From assembly GCF_002119425.1 (NCBI RefSeq), contig NZ_MDSU01000018.1, positions 62,001 through 126,000 on the forward strand: a stretch of DNA of 64,000 bases, in the 5' to 3' direction. The notes beneath the pieces were generated by a model. It was given only the letters and a program-made list of their open reading frames with translations. It searched no databases and was not told the origin of the DNA. This document shows positions 53,128 through 62,648 of the stretch, piece by piece. The stretch comes from Desulfurella amilsii. Lineage in GTDB: Bacteria; Campylobacterota_A; Desulfurellia; Desulfurellales; Desulfurellaceae. Numbering within the stretch: the first letter of the stretch is position 1; every line of letters starts with the position of its first letter. Position numbers and translations under genes: made by a program.

Positions 53128-54333
53128 TTATTTTTGAGCATTTTTTACGCTTGCTATCACCTTTAGCGGCAAACCCCAGATATTGCAAAAACCCTCGCCA
53201 TCTTTATGTCTAAATGTATCCGTAGATTCGTACGTTGCAAGATTTTTATTATATATAGAATACGGTGATTTTCTAGAAACTGCAACAACAGAGCCTTTGT
53301 ATAGTTTTATAGTAACTTCACCTGTCAAATTCTCACACAATTTATCAGCAAAAGCATCAAGTGCTTCCCTTAGCGGTGAAAACCATAAACCATAATAAAC
53401 AAGTTCTGAATATTTTATAGCTAATTGATCTTTAAAATGCATAGCTTCTCTATCAAGCACAAGCTGTTCTAAAGCCCTTTTTGCTTCAAGCAAACTTACA
53501 GCAGCAGGAGCTTCGTAAACTTCCCTTGATTTTATACCAACGAGACGATTTTCAATCATATCAATCCTGCCTACACCATTATTGCCTGCTATTTCGTTTA
53601 AGTGTGTAACTAAATCAACAAGCGGCATTTTTTGGCCATCTATACTTATTGGTATATCTTTTTCAAAGCCAATTGTAACGTATTGAGGCGCATTTGGTGC
53701 TTCAAGGGGGTTTTTTGTCAAAGAAAAAATATCTTCTGGGGTTTCTTGCTGTGGATCTTCTAATATGCCAGCCTCAATTGCCACTCCCCAGATATTTCTG
53801 TCTATTGAATAAGGCTTTTCTTTTGTTATAGATATGTCTATGTTGAATTTTTTAGCATATTCAATTTCTTCTTCTCGCGATTTTAACTCCCAATCTCTGA
53901 TAGGCACAAGCACTCTAATATCGGGCTTTAGCGCAACTGCAGATACATCAAATCTTACTTGATCGTTACCTTTGCCTGTTGATCCGTGAGCAATGGCATC
54001 TGCGCCTTCTTTAATTGCAATCTCAACGAGTTTTTTTGTAATAAGCGGCCTTCCAAGTGCTGTGGCAAGCGGGTATTTGTTTTCATAAAGCGCATTCATT
54101 TTGAAAGCTCTCATTACATAGTCTTCTAAAAATTCTTTTCGAAGATCTTCTACATAAGCTTTTGACGCCCCAGTCTTTAGTGCTTTAGCTTTTATGGGCT
54201 CAAGCGGTTCATTTTGACCTAAATCGGCAGTATAGGCTATAACTTCGCAGTTATATTTATCCATTAACCACTTAATAATAACCGATGTATCAAGTCCACC
54301 AGAATAAGCCAAAACTACTTTTTTTACACTCAT
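53128..54333 (-). CDS. argG: Argininosuccinate synthase
   Basis: A 401-residue enzyme joining citrulline and aspartate at the cost of ATP in arginine synthesis. The ATP loop AYSGGLDTSV lies at residues 9-18, GSTGKGNDQVRF near 116, and SREEEIEYAKK and the C-terminal SPYSIYNKNLATYES segment are typical. Length is standard. It follows argF by three bases, forming an argF-argG unit that ends in the hairpin at 53108-53122. Confidence 0.97.
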   Translation of the reverse strand: MSVKKVVLAYSGGLDTSVIIKWLMDKYNCEVIAYTADLGQNEPLEPIKAKALKTGASKAYVEDLRKEFLEDYVMRAFKMNALYENKYPLATALGRPLITKKLVEIAIKEGADAIAHGSTGKGNDQVRFDVSAVALKPDIRVLVPIRDWELKSREEEIEYAKKFNIDISITKEKPYSIDRNIWGVAIEAGILEDPQQETPEDIFSLTKNPLEAPNAPQYVTIGFEKDIPISIDGQKMPLVDLVTHLNEIAGNNGVGRIDMIENRLVGIKSREVYEAPAAVSLLEAKRALEQLVLDREAMHFKDQLAIKYSELVYYGLWFSPLREALDAFADKLCENLTGEVTIKLYKGSVVAVSRKSPYSIYNKNLATYESTDTFRHKDGEGFCNIWGLPLKVIASVKNAQK

Positions 54334-54336
54334 ATT

Positions 54337-55266
54337 TTACTCCTTATTTAATAAATTAAAAATTATTGCCATTTGAGCATATAAGCGATTTTCTGCTTGT
54401 ACAAATACAACCGAATTTTTACCATCAATAATATCGCTTGTCACTTCCTCATTCCTGTGAGCAGGAAGGCAATGCATAAAGATAAAATTACTATCTGCAA
54501 ATGAGCACAGTTCTTTATTTGCCTGGTATTTTTTTAATATTGAGTATTTTTTTTCTTTTTGATCTTCCTGGCCCATAGAAGCCCACACATCGGTATATAC
54601 AATATTTGCCCCACTTACAGCCTCTGTTGGATCATCTGTTATAACAATGTTTGCTTGAGTTAGTTTAGATATCTCAATAGCTTCTTTTACAACTAAACCG
54701 CTTGGGCTATAGTCTTTTGGACAAGCAACCGATATATCAATTCCAAGCAAAGCACAATGTAAAAGCAAAGAATTTGCCATATTGTTGCCATCACCCACAT
54801 ATGCTAATTTTAAATTATCAAAACTGCCAAAATGCTCCTTTATTGTAAACATATCTGCTAAGGTTTGGCATGGGTGCAGTAAATCACTTAGCCCGTTTAT
54901 TACTGGAATACTTGAGTTTGAAGAAAAGTCAATCAACCTTTGGTGTTCAAATGTGCGAATCATTACAATATCGCAGTAGCTGGAGATAATTTTTGCTGTG
55001 TCTTGTATGGTTTCACCTCTACCTAACTGGATATCTTTTGAAGATAAAACTATAGTTTGACCACCAAGCCTCTTAAATCCTGCTTCAAAGGAAACCCTGG
55101 TCCTTGTAGAAGATTTTTCAAATATCATAGCAAGTATATAGTCTCTAAAGGGTTTGTACTCTTGCTTTTTTTTGATTTTTTCTTTTATATTAATACCAAG
55201 ATCTACAGTTTTAAGTGTCTTTAGCGCGTCAAAATCCGTTGGGCTCAAATAATGGTAAATCATCAA
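54337..55266 (-). CDS. argF: Ornithine carbamoyltransferase
   Basis: A 309-residue transferase making citrulline from ornithine and carbamoyl phosphate. Carbamoyl-phosphate motif SSTRTRVSFE is near residue 53, the HPCQTLADMF segment near 132 and the ornithine-specific HCLPAHR near 262 (catalytic cysteine in HCLP). The second in-frame ATG three bases on is an equally good start. It overlaps the preceding hypothetical gene by four bases and is followed by argG. Confidence 0.96.
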   Translation of the reverse strand: MMIYHYLSPTDFDALKTLKTVDLGINIKEKIKKKQEYKPFRDYILAMIFEKSSTRTRVSFEAGFKRLGGQTIVLSSKDIQLGRGETIQDTAKIISSYCDIVMIRTFEHQRLIDFSSNSSIPVINGLSDLLHPCQTLADMFTIKEHFGSFDNLKLAYVGDGNNMANSLLLHCALLGIDISVACPKDYSPSGLVVKEAIEISKLTQANIVITDDPTEAVSGANIVYTDVWASMGQEDQKEKKYSILKKYQANKELCSFADSNFIFMHCLPAHRNEEVTSDIIDGKNSVVFVQAENRLYAQMAIIFNLLNKE

Positions 55267-55916
55267 ACCTCCTTAAAAAAGCAGAGCCTTTTTAAATTTA
55301 TTAAGTTTAAAAAAGCACTTTGAGGACCAAAAAAAATAACCAACCTATTTGCATTATCCATAGATGCTATATCCATGATATCATCTGCCCATGACTTTGT
55401 CAGGCAATATCCACTACATAATACCAAAAAATTATTTGCAACGCAATTATATAGATGATCTTGAAAGTTATTTTTTGTAAAATTTAAAAAATCTGTTTTA
55501 AATCCATATTTTTGCAAAATTTCAAAATTATCCATTGAGTAATCAATAAGACACATGCTTAAGTTAGCACCATAACGTTTTAAAAGCCTACTACCAATCT
55601 CATTAAAACAAAACTGTTTATTTTTGCAAAAAATAGTGGTATTTTCTTTGTAGTAAAAATTGGCAAACGCATTTAAATAGCCGACATACAACTCTTTGTT
55701 TTTATCTTCTTTTAAGTCAAGGTTTAGCAAATCTTTTAGTAATAATTCTTTTTCGATTTTACTAAAGCTCAAACCTTCGCTTTTAGAATCCATAAAATTT
55801 GTATACAAAATATTTTCTTGGGTTTTAAATAAAACAGGTTTTTCAAGTAAATTATCTTTTTGTAAGATAGGCAATACTTTAGTCTTTGCAAGGTCTAAGA
55901 TAGACATAAAATGCAC
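55263..55916 (-). CDS. Hypothetical protein between DUF364 gene and argF
   Basis: A 217-residue soluble protein of no recognised family. It is rich in Leu, Asn, Phe and Lys, and has eight cysteines scattered without a CxxC pair. It overlaps the DUF364 gene upstream by 22 bases and argF downstream by four, so it is expressed with both. The GSRLLKRYGANLSMCLIDYS region and a final WADDIMDIASMDNANRLVIFFGPQ-like part (given by WADDIMD and VIFFGPQ) recall the shape of the DUF364 protein next door, so a distant related domain is possible. Function unknown. Confidence 0.65.
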   Translation of the reverse strand: MHFMSILDLAKTKVLPILQKDNLLEKPVLFKTQENILYTNFMDSKSEGLSFSKIEKELLLKDLLNLDLKEDKNKELYVGYLNAFANFYYKENTTIFCKNKQFCFNEIGSRLLKRYGANLSMCLIDYSMDNFEILQKYGFKTDFLNFTKNNFQDHLYNCVANNFLVLCSGYCLTKSWADDIMDIASMDNANRLVIFFGPQSAFLNLINLKRLCFFKEV

Positions 55917-56629
55917 TCTTTTTTTATATATTTTGAAATCAGCCTTGTGCCTGCTGCGAGGCTTACCAATGTTTTTACTTTATCTTTATCCACAATACTA
56001 ACCCCACATAAATGCGTAATTTTTGTGTTTAAAAATGCCTCTTTTGACATTGTGCATGTTGCACCCAAAAGAATATTGTATTTGGCATTTGAAAAGCTCA
56101 AAATACTATCAATCGTTTTATTTACAAGCGTCGTAGCTGAAATTATAGCTACATCGCAGCTTTTAAGCTCAAAGAAGCTAGCCCAATCAGGTAAAGAATC
56201 AAACCTGTTGTCGCGCTCTACAATTTTTAAGCTTTTAGCTTTTTGTTTGATGTGTTCTATAATGGGCGCAAAATAGCCTACCATTATAACATTATGTTGT
56301 TTTTCAATGAGGTTTAAAAAATCAAAACAATTTTCTTGTGGTTTATTTAGTATGGCGTTTGCACACGCAATGGCTAAAGCGCTATCAAGCAAATTATATG
56401 AAAAAATCCCTTTTAATAGCTCTGTTGCTTTTTTACCAATAATTTTATCACCAATATCCAAGATATTGCAACTTGCATGGTTTAACTCTTTTGCAAATGT
56501 ATATGAAAGACCGCAAAAGTTTCCATTTAGTTCAACGCAAGTATAGCCAAGACCAATTCTGATATCGCTAATTTCTAGGCTATTTGCTTGCTTTTTTGCA
56601 GCTTCGTAAATCATCTCATGCACAAACAT
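55895..56629 (-). CDS. DUF364/DUF4213 family protein (Rossmann-like)
   Basis: A 244-residue protein. Residues 1-90 form the DUF4213 part (IGLGYTCVELNGNFCGLSYTF) and residues 105-240 the DUF364 part, with VMVGYFAPI-like and ISATTLVNKTIDSIL segments and LLGATCTMS near 188. The family has been linked to metal chelation or transport from structure, without a proven activity. It lies between a thioredoxin-like gene and an unknown gene that it overlaps. Confidence 0.8.
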   Translation of the reverse strand: MFVHEMIYEAAKKQANSLEISDIRIGLGYTCVELNGNFCGLSYTFAKELNHASCNILDIGDKIIGKKATELLKGIFSYNLLDSALAIACANAILNKPQENCFDFLNLIEKQHNVIMVGYFAPIIEHIKQKAKSLKIVERDNRFDSLPDWASFFELKSCDVAIISATTLVNKTIDSILSFSNAKYNILLGATCTMSKEAFLNTKITHLCGVSIVDKDKVKTLVSLAAGTRLISKYIKKECILCLS

Positions 56630-56924
56630 AGTTTTTTACTCTTTCTATATAGTTTAAAACTTCATTTAGCGAAAATACACCGCTAAAAACATTGATTTGT
56701 TTTTTATCCAGATAAACTGCAATAGTCGGTGCACTGTAAATATTTGTTATAGATACAATTTGAGGGAGTTTTTCAATATCAACTTCAAAAAAATTCTCTT
56801 TGTCCTTTAATTTAAAAGAAAGTGCTTTGCATGTAGAGCAATCACTGGTACTAAAAAGTATTCCAACAGGTACCTTACTATCAATGTTTTTTTCAAAAGC
56901 TTCAATTAAATCAATTACTTCCAT
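56616..56924 (-). CDS. Thioredoxin-like protein
   Basis: A 102-residue thioredoxin-fold protein with a CxxC redox pair in TSDCSTCKALS near residue 28 and the cis-proline region SAPTIAVYLD near 70. No signal peptide, so it is cytosolic. It is the first gene of the minus-strand group with the DUF364 protein, which it overlaps by 14 bases. Conserved WCxxC tryptophan is missing, so it may be a specialised rather than general thioredoxin. Confidence 0.8.
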   Translation of the reverse strand: MEVIDLIEAFEKNIDSKVPVGILFSTSDCSTCKALSFKLKDKENFFEVDIEKLPQIVSITNIYSAPTIAVYLDKKQINVFSGVFSLNEVLNYIERVKNYVCA

Positions 56925-57013
56925 AGTTTAATCATGTTAGCATAAATTTAAGATTTTGTAAAACCCTAAAAATCGTTCTTTACTTAAAATTTTTTTATAG
57001 TATAATATTTCGT

Positions 57014-57886
57014 GTGAAAGTAAAGCCAGAGTGTTTTGTTTGTTTTGTCTCGCAAGCAATAAGGGCAACAGAAATCATCAGCAAAAAAGATGAAGATGCT
57101 ATAAGGGCACTAAAAAATGTATCTGAAGTTTTATCAAGACTCAGCTATGATGTAGCGCCACCTTTAATCTCTGAGTTTGTCTATGGCTCTATAACGAAAA
57201 CTCTAGACCATGATGACCCATACAGTGAAATTAAAAATAAGTATAACAAGATTGCAATAGCTTATATTAAAAACCTAAAAGATTACATAAACAACTCTGA
57301 AGATAAACTGCAAGCTGCTATCAATATATCCGTTGCAGGAAATATTATAGATTTTGGCTCTCAAATTGAAAAATTTAACATCAAAGAAACAATCTCAAAA
57401 GCTATTAATGAAGGTTTTTTGGTTAATGATATTAAAGATTTCAAAGAAAAAATAAACAAAGCTAAGATACTGCTTTTTTTGGCCGATAATGCAGGTGAGA
57501 TTGTTTTTGACAAATTACTTTTAGAAACAATAAAATCGCTCTACCCAAACCTGGATATTTACATAGCTTTGCGTGGCAAGCCCATAATAAATGATGTAAC
57601 AAAAAACGATATAGAAGGTTTAGGTTTAGAGGATATAGGCACAATCATAGAAAGCACAAAGCCCACACCAGGTTTTTGGCCAGATTACTGTGATGAAAAA
57701 TGCAAAAAGATTTACAACAGTGCAGAGATTATTGTATCAAAAGGGCAGGGCAACTTTGAGACGCTTTCTGAATTTGATGACGATAGGGTTTTCTTTTTGT
57801 TTATAATAAAATGCTCGGTTGTGGAAGGGTACCTAAAAAAACCTAAATACTCACATATTTTTGCCAAAAAAAGCTCATTATGTTAG
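57014..57886 (+). CDS. DUF89 (ARMT1-like) family protein
   Basis: A 290-residue protein starting with GTG. The DUF89 metal-site features are an N-terminal CFVCFVSQAIRA, the central FLADNAGEIVFDKLL near 155, and the late FWPDYCDEK and SKGQGNFETLSE segments near 218-250. DUF89 proteins are metal-dependent phosphatases acting on damaged sugar or pantetheine phosphates. The preceding 89-base gap carries an AT-rich promoter-like region. It overlaps the RNase HII gene by seven bases and so starts a four- to six-gene operon. Confidence 0.87.
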   Translation: MKVKPECFVCFVSQAIRATEIISKKDEDAIRALKNVSEVLSRLSYDVAPPLISEFVYGSITKTLDHDDPYSEIKNKYNKIAIAYIKNLKDYINNSEDKLQAAINISVAGNIIDFGSQIEKFNIKETISKAINEGFLVNDIKDFKEKINKAKILLFLADNAGEIVFDKLLLETIKSLYPNLDIYIALRGKPIINDVTKNDIEGLGLEDIGTIIESTKPTPGFWPDYCDEKCKKIYNSAEIIVSKGQGNFETLSEFDDDRVFFLFIIKCSVVEGYLKKPKYSHIFAKKSSLC

Positions 57887-59016
57887 TAGCTGGCGTAGAT
57901 GAAGCAGGCAGAGGGCCATGGGCTGGGCCAATTGTCAGTGCAGTTTGTATGCTACCAAAAGAGTTTAACACAATAGTAAAAGACTCAAAAATTTTAACAG
58001 AAAAAAAGCGCGAAGAGATTTATAAAATACTCATAAAAAATTCTATATTTGGAATCGGTATGGCTTCTTGTGAAGAAATTGATGCACTTGGTATTGTAAG
58101 AGCGTTTGAGCTTTCTATAAAAAGAGCACTTGCTGTTATGCCGAAAAAACCGGAGCTTTTGTTAATTGATGGGAGAGACCATTTAAATTTGTCAATTAAA
58201 TTTAAAAGTATTGTTGATGGTGACTCAAAAATAGCCTGTATTTCTGCTGCATCAATTCTGGCTAAGGTTAGCCGTGACCACTACATGATGCTAATGTCGC
58301 AAAAATATCCACAGTATGCATTTAATCAGCATAAAGGTTATGGCACAAAAAAACATACTGAATTGCTAGAAAAATTTGGCGTTTGTGAGATCCACAGAAA
58401 AAGTTTTCGGCCTATAGAGCAGTTTATTAATGGTACATTCAAACCAAAGTTACTGCTACATGCCTGCTGTGCGCCATGTGCTACAAGCGTTATAGAGCGT
58501 CTAAAAGATAACTTTAGAGTTAGCGTGTACTTTTTTAACCCAAATATACAGCCCTTAAAAGAATATAAATTGAGGCTAAAGGAAATTGTCGGGCTTTGTA
58601 AATACCACAACATAGATTTGATTGTGCCAGAATACAACCCAAAAGCATGGTTTAAAAAAATAAAACAATACAAAAACTACCCCGAGGGTTCAAAAAGATG
58701 CACGCTGTGTTATGCATACAGGTTGTACAAAACAGCACTTTTTGCAAAAAAACACAATTTTGAGTATTTTACAACCACATTATCTGTAAGTCCTCTAAAA
58801 AAATACGACGTTATTGCACACATAGGTAAAACACTTCAAGCTTTAAATATAAATTTTTTAGACGAAGACTTTAAGAAAAAAGACGGGTTTAGACGCTCAT
58901 GCGAGTTATCAAAACAATTCAATTTTTATAGACAAAACTACTGCGGTTGTGTATACTCATACCATGAATCAATTAATAGAAAGCTTAAAAAACAAGCTCA
59001 AAGCAACACTCATTGA
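57880..59016 (+). CDS. rnhB-queH: Fusion of ribonuclease HII and epoxyqueuosine reductase QueH
   Basis: A 378-residue two-domain protein. Residues 1-187 are RNase HII, with acidic residues D7 and E8 in VDEAGRG, D97 in LIDGRD and D133 in VSRDHY, and the QHKGYGTKKH motif. Residues 188-378 are QueH (formerly DUF208), with HACCAPC at 195-201, GSKRCTLCY near 268, RRSCELS near 345 and a final CGC; QueH reduces epoxyqueuosine to queuosine with Fe-S and a second metal. Both domains look complete, and no stop or ribosome site lies between them. The joining is unusual. Confidence 0.92.
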   Translation: MLVAGVDEAGRGPWAGPIVSAVCMLPKEFNTIVKDSKILTEKKREEIYKILIKNSIFGIGMASCEEIDALGIVRAFELSIKRALAVMPKKPELLLIDGRDHLNLSIKFKSIVDGDSKIACISAASILAKVSRDHYMMLMSQKYPQYAFNQHKGYGTKKHTELLEKFGVCEIHRKSFRPIEQFINGTFKPKLLLHACCAPCATSVIERLKDNFRVSVYFFNPNIQPLKEYKLRLKEIVGLCKYHNIDLIVPEYNPKAWFKKIKQYKNYPEGSKRCTLCYAYRLYKTALFAKKHNFEYFTTTLSVSPLKKYDVIAHIGKTLQALNINFLDEDFKKKDGFRRSCELSKQFNFYRQNYCGCVYSYHESINRKLKKQAQSNTH

Positions 59017-60427
59017 AACACACATTTCTTATGTATTAGTAAACGATATTGTCTACAAAATAAAAAAAAATGTAGATTTTGGCTTTTTGGACTTTACCAC
59101 TTTAGAAAAAAGAAAGTACTTCTGCGAAAAAGAAGTTGAGCTAAACAAAAGATTGTCTAAAGATTTGTATTTAGGTGTTGTTCCCATTACTTACAAAAAT
59201 AACGATTATTCAATATCTTATGATGGAGACATTGTAGAATATGCCGTTGCAATGAAAAAATTACCCCAGGATAAAATGATGGACAATCTCTTAAAAGAAA
59301 ACAAAGTAACACTTAAAGATATAGATGATTTAGCAGAAATTATCGCACAATTTCACATAAACGCTGAATCAAATCAAGCAATCAGCGAGTTTGGCAAAAA
59401 AGAAAACATAAAAGTAAATACAGATGAAAACTTTAGCCAGACGATCGATGCTTGCGATGATTTTTTAACAAAACACCAATACGAGGCAATAAAGAGCTAT
59501 ACAAATAACTTTTTAGATAGTTATGATTGGCAAAAGCGCATCGAAGAGCAAAAAATCAGAGATTGCCACGGCGATTTATACTCACACAACATTTGTATAT
59601 CTGATAAAACATACATTTACGATTGTATTGAGTTTAATGATCGGTTTAGGTACTCTGACGTTGCAAGTGATATAGCATTTCTAATAATGGATTTGGAATT
59701 TTATAAAGGATACGAGTTAGCAGAAAACTTTTTGCAAAAATATATAGAGACAACACAGGACTATTCGCTAAATGAAGTTTTAAATTTTTACAAAGTTTAT
59801 AGAGCCTATGTCAGAGGTAAAATAGCATATTTTGAAAATGAAAAAGAACTATCAAATAAATATTTCGACTTAGCCTATAAATACATTGACAACAAATACA
59901 AGCCAATACTAGTGACGATGGTTGGGCTAACAGGCTGTGGCAAAAGTTATTTTAGTGAAAAATTAGCAAAAAAAATCAACGCAAAAATCTTTTCTTCAGA
60001 TGTTATAAGAAAGCAAATATTTTCTCCTGCGTCCAGTAGGGACTTTGAAGGCGGTATATATACGCAACAGCACACACAAATAGTTTATGAAACGCTAAGC
60101 AAATTAGCTTATGAATCCTTAAAAGAAGGATACAATGTAATATTAGATGCTACATTCATAAAAAACTTTTTTAGACAAAATTTAATTGATTTATTAGATG
60201 AGATTGGAATAAATCCAAATTTTGTATTTTTAGATCCAGATGAATCTACAATATTGTATAATTTAAAAACAAGAAAAAAGCAAAAAAGCATCTCAGATGG
60301 CACAATAGATGTGTATTTTAAGCAAAAAGAAGTATTCGAAAAGCCAGAAAATGCAATAACAATACACTCAAACGAAGAAGGCAGTCTAAATTTTGTTTTA
60401 AATGCTATTTTGGAGGCTAAAGTATGA
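58964..60427 (+). CDS. Aminoglycoside-phosphotransferase-like/AAA kinase two-domain protein
   Basis: A protein of about 487 residues from the ATG at 58964; an ATG 15 bases earlier is possible, and neither has a clear ribosome site. Residues 1-310 are an APH-like kinase with the catalytic loop CHGDLYSHNI near 203 and CIEFNDRFRYSDVASD near 222. Residues 325-487 are a zeta-toxin/AAA-like P-loop kinase (GLTGCGKSYFS near 332, LDATFIK near 402). This pairing is widespread (COG2187 plus COG0645), with no established substrate. It overlaps the rnhB-queH gene and pdxJ. Confidence 0.85.
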   Translation: MNQLIESLKNKLKATLIETHISYVLVNDIVYKIKKNVDFGFLDFTTLEKRKYFCEKEVELNKRLSKDLYLGVVPITYKNNDYSISYDGDIVEYAVAMKKLPQDKMMDNLLKENKVTLKDIDDLAEIIAQFHINAESNQAISEFGKKENIKVNTDENFSQTIDACDDFLTKHQYEAIKSYTNNFLDSYDWQKRIEEQKIRDCHGDLYSHNICISDKTYIYDCIEFNDRFRYSDVASDIAFLIMDLEFYKGYELAENFLQKYIETTQDYSLNEVLNFYKVYRAYVRGKIAYFENEKELSNKYFDLAYKYIDNKYKPILVTMVGLTGCGKSYFSEKLAKKINAKIFSSDVIRKQIFSPASSRDFEGGIYTQQHTQIVYETLSKLAYESLKEGYNVILDATFIKNFFRQNLIDLLDEIGINPNFVFLDPDESTILYNLKTRKKQKSISDGTIDVYFKQKEVFEKPENAITIHSNEEGSLNFVLNAILEAKV

Positions 60428-61149
60428 GACTCGGTGTTAATATTGACCATATTGCCACACTTAGACAAGCAAGGCTTGGTATTGAGCCAGAGCCTTTGTA
60501 TGCAGCCTTTATTGCTCAAGAGGCTCTTGCAGATAATATTACAATGCATTTAAGAGAAGATAGGCGCCATATACAGGAAAGCGATGTAATTGCTGTAGTT
60601 AGTTCATTAAAAATTCCTCTAAACTTAGAAATGAGTATTGCAGACGATATTGTTCAGTTTGCTTTAGAAGTAAAGCCACACCAATCAACGCTTGTGCCCG
60701 AAAAAAGAAAAGAACTTACAACCGAAGGGGGCCTTGATGTAGTGACTAATTTTGAAAAGCTAAAAGAAGTAATAGATAAACTCCACTCAAAAGACATTTT
60801 TGTAAGCTTATTCATTGATCCAGATAAAAAACAAATTGAAGCGGCCAAAAAACTCAACGTTGACTCAATTGAAATGCATACAGGCGAGTATGCAAATGCA
60901 CCTATATCGCAAAAAGCTAAGTTTGCAAATATTATTGCAGATGTAGCTGCTCTTGCAAAAAGTTTAGGTTTGAATGTACATGCAGGTCATGGTTTAAATT
61001 ATCAAAATGTAAGCCCAATTGCAAAAATTAAAGAGATTGAGGAGCTCAACATCGGCCACTCTATAATCTCAAGGGCTGTTTTTTGTGGGCTCAAAGAAGC
61101 TATTTTGCAAATGAAGCAAATCATCGAAAAAGCCAGATGGTCGGTATAG
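60424..61149 (+). CDS. pdxJ: Pyridoxine 5'-phosphate synthase
   Basis: A 241-residue TIM-barrel enzyme that closes the pyridoxine ring. The family N-terminus RLGVNIDHIATLRQAR, then HLREDRRHI near 41, MHTGEYANA near 150 and HAGHGLNY near 183 are all visible. It shows that vitamin B6 is made by the DXP-dependent PdxA/PdxJ route, and hence that 1-deoxyxylulose phosphate is available. It overlaps the preceding gene by four bases and acpS by 13. Confidence 0.96.
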   Translation: MRLGVNIDHIATLRQARLGIEPEPLYAAFIAQEALADNITMHLREDRRHIQESDVIAVVSSLKIPLNLEMSIADDIVQFALEVKPHQSTLVPEKRKELTTEGGLDVVTNFEKLKEVIDKLHSKDIFVSLFIDPDKKQIEAAKKLNVDSIEMHTGEYANAPISQKAKFANIIADVAALAKSLGLNVHAGHGLNYQNVSPIAKIKEIEELNIGHSIISRAVFCGLKEAILQMKQIIEKARWSV

Positions 61150-61469
61150 ACATAGAGCAAACAAAAAGATTTGAAAAAATGTTGAAAAAATTTGATAAAA
61201 AAACATTACTTAGAGTGTTTTCTCAAGAAGAGCTAGAATATTGTTTTTCAAAAAAATACCCGCATATCCACTTGTGCGGCAAATTTTGTGCAAAAGAAGC
61301 GTTTTTCAAAGCAACTAATATAAAAACACCACTTAATAAAATTCAAATCCTAAATAATAAAAATGGTGCACCACATATTTATATTGCTAATAAAATATTT
61401 AGCGCCGATGTTAGTATATCGCACACTGATGAATATGCAGTAGCTGTTGTTATATGCAAAACTATATAA
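61137..61469 (+). CDS. acpS: Holo-[acyl-carrier-protein] synthase
   Basis: A 110-residue phosphopantetheinyl transferase; the start at 61137 inside the pdxJ end gives the standard N-terminus VGIDIEQTKRFEKM with the metal aspartate. FCAKEAFFKA near 62 is the second signature. It loads phosphopantetheine onto acyl carrier protein. pdxJ-acpS is a common gene pair. The stop overlaps the folC start by 16 bases. Confidence 0.93.
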   Translation: MVGIDIEQTKRFEKMLKKFDKKTLLRVFSQEELEYCFSKKYPHIHLCGKFCAKEAFFKATNIKTPLNKIQILNNKNGAPHIYIANKIFSADVSISHTDEYAVAVVICKTI

Positions 61470-62644
61470 AACTTAAAAAAATCTTAGAAAATCTTCAGCC
61501 ATATTCAATAAAACTTGGACTAAAACGTATAAAAGCTATGCTTGAAGCACTTCATAACCCACAAAACGCCTTTAAAAGCATAATCATTGGCGGCACAAAT
61601 GGTAAAGGCAGCGTAGCGCAAATGCTATGTGATAGTTTTGTCCACAAAGGTTATAGGGTAGGTCTATATACTTCACCTCACTTAATATTGCTAAACGAAC
61701 GCATCAAAGTAAATAACAAAAGTATAGATTTTGATACACTGCTAGATATAGCTATAGAAATTGAGCCTTTAGCAAAAGAATTTGGCGTAACGTACTTTGA
61801 GTTTTTGACTGTTTTAAGCTTTTTAGCATTTAAAAAGTTAAATGTTGGATATGCAATTTTAGAGGTAGGCATGGGGGGTGAGTTTGATGCAACAAATGTA
61901 GTAGATCCGATTTTGAGTGTTATAACAAGCATCTCACTGGATCATACAGAGCATTTAGGCAAAACCATAGAACAAATAACAAAAACAAAAATGGCTATTA
62001 TAAAAAAAATAGGCGTTATTGGTAAAAATCCCCCAAACGTTGTGGATTTGATAAAGCAATCCAAAAACGTCCCACTTTATTTTGTAGATGAACAATACAT
62101 AAATCGTGCTAAAAATTTTGATTTAAAATTTTTAAAATGCGATTATGAAAAAGAAAATCTCGCATGCGCTATGCTTGCAGTTGATAGTCTAAACAAACAT
62201 TACAATTTAGGATTAAACACAAGCGCTATGGAAAATACATACTGGCCTGCTCGCTTTGAAATAATCAAATCAGCTAATAAAAGATTTATAATAGATGGGG
62301 CACACAATGTAGATGGAGCATTAAGGTTTTTAGAATGTGCCAAAAAAATCAAAGGCCCCAAGATTTTGATTTACTCAAGTTTAAAACAAAAAGATTACCA
62401 AAAAATTTTAAATATACTTTGTGGTTGGTTTGATGAAATTATAATAACCAAAACAAACAATCGCAACTCAATTGATGAAGCAGATATTAAAGATATAATT
62501 AAAAACTATCGCTTTTTAGAAGATGTGAATGCATGCTTACTATACGCCCAAAAATCAAAATATGAAAATATATTTGTTGCAGGTTCGCTGTATTTAGCTG
62601 CTTTAGCAAAAGCCTGCGGTTTAGCGCAAGGAAACCTTCCTTAA
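61454..62644 (+). CDS. folC: Folylpolyglutamate synthase/dihydrofolate synthase
   Basis: A 396-residue Mur-ligase-like enzyme. P-loop GGTNGKGSVAQML near residue 46, SPHLILLNERI near 76, EVGMGGEFDATN near 137, SLDHTEHLGKT near 160 and FIIDGAHNVDGA near 277 are the expected motifs. It adds glutamate to dihydropteroate or folates. It is the last gene of the plus-strand unit and ends five bases from the convergent porD. Confidence 0.95.
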   Translation: MQNYIKLKKILENLQPYSIKLGLKRIKAMLEALHNPQNAFKSIIIGGTNGKGSVAQMLCDSFVHKGYRVGLYTSPHLILLNERIKVNNKSIDFDTLLDIAIEIEPLAKEFGVTYFEFLTVLSFLAFKKLNVGYAILEVGMGGEFDATNVVDPILSVITSISLDHTEHLGKTIEQITKTKMAIIKKIGVIGKNPPNVVDLIKQSKNVPLYFVDEQYINRAKNFDLKFLKCDYEKENLACAMLAVDSLNKHYNLGLNTSAMENTYWPARFEIIKSANKRFIIDGAHNVDGALRFLECAKKIKGPKILIYSSLKQKDYQKILNILCGWFDEIIITKTNNRNSIDEADIKDIIKNYRFLEDVNACLLYAQKSKYENIFVAGSLYLAALAKACGLAQGNLP

Positions 62645-62648
62645 AACT

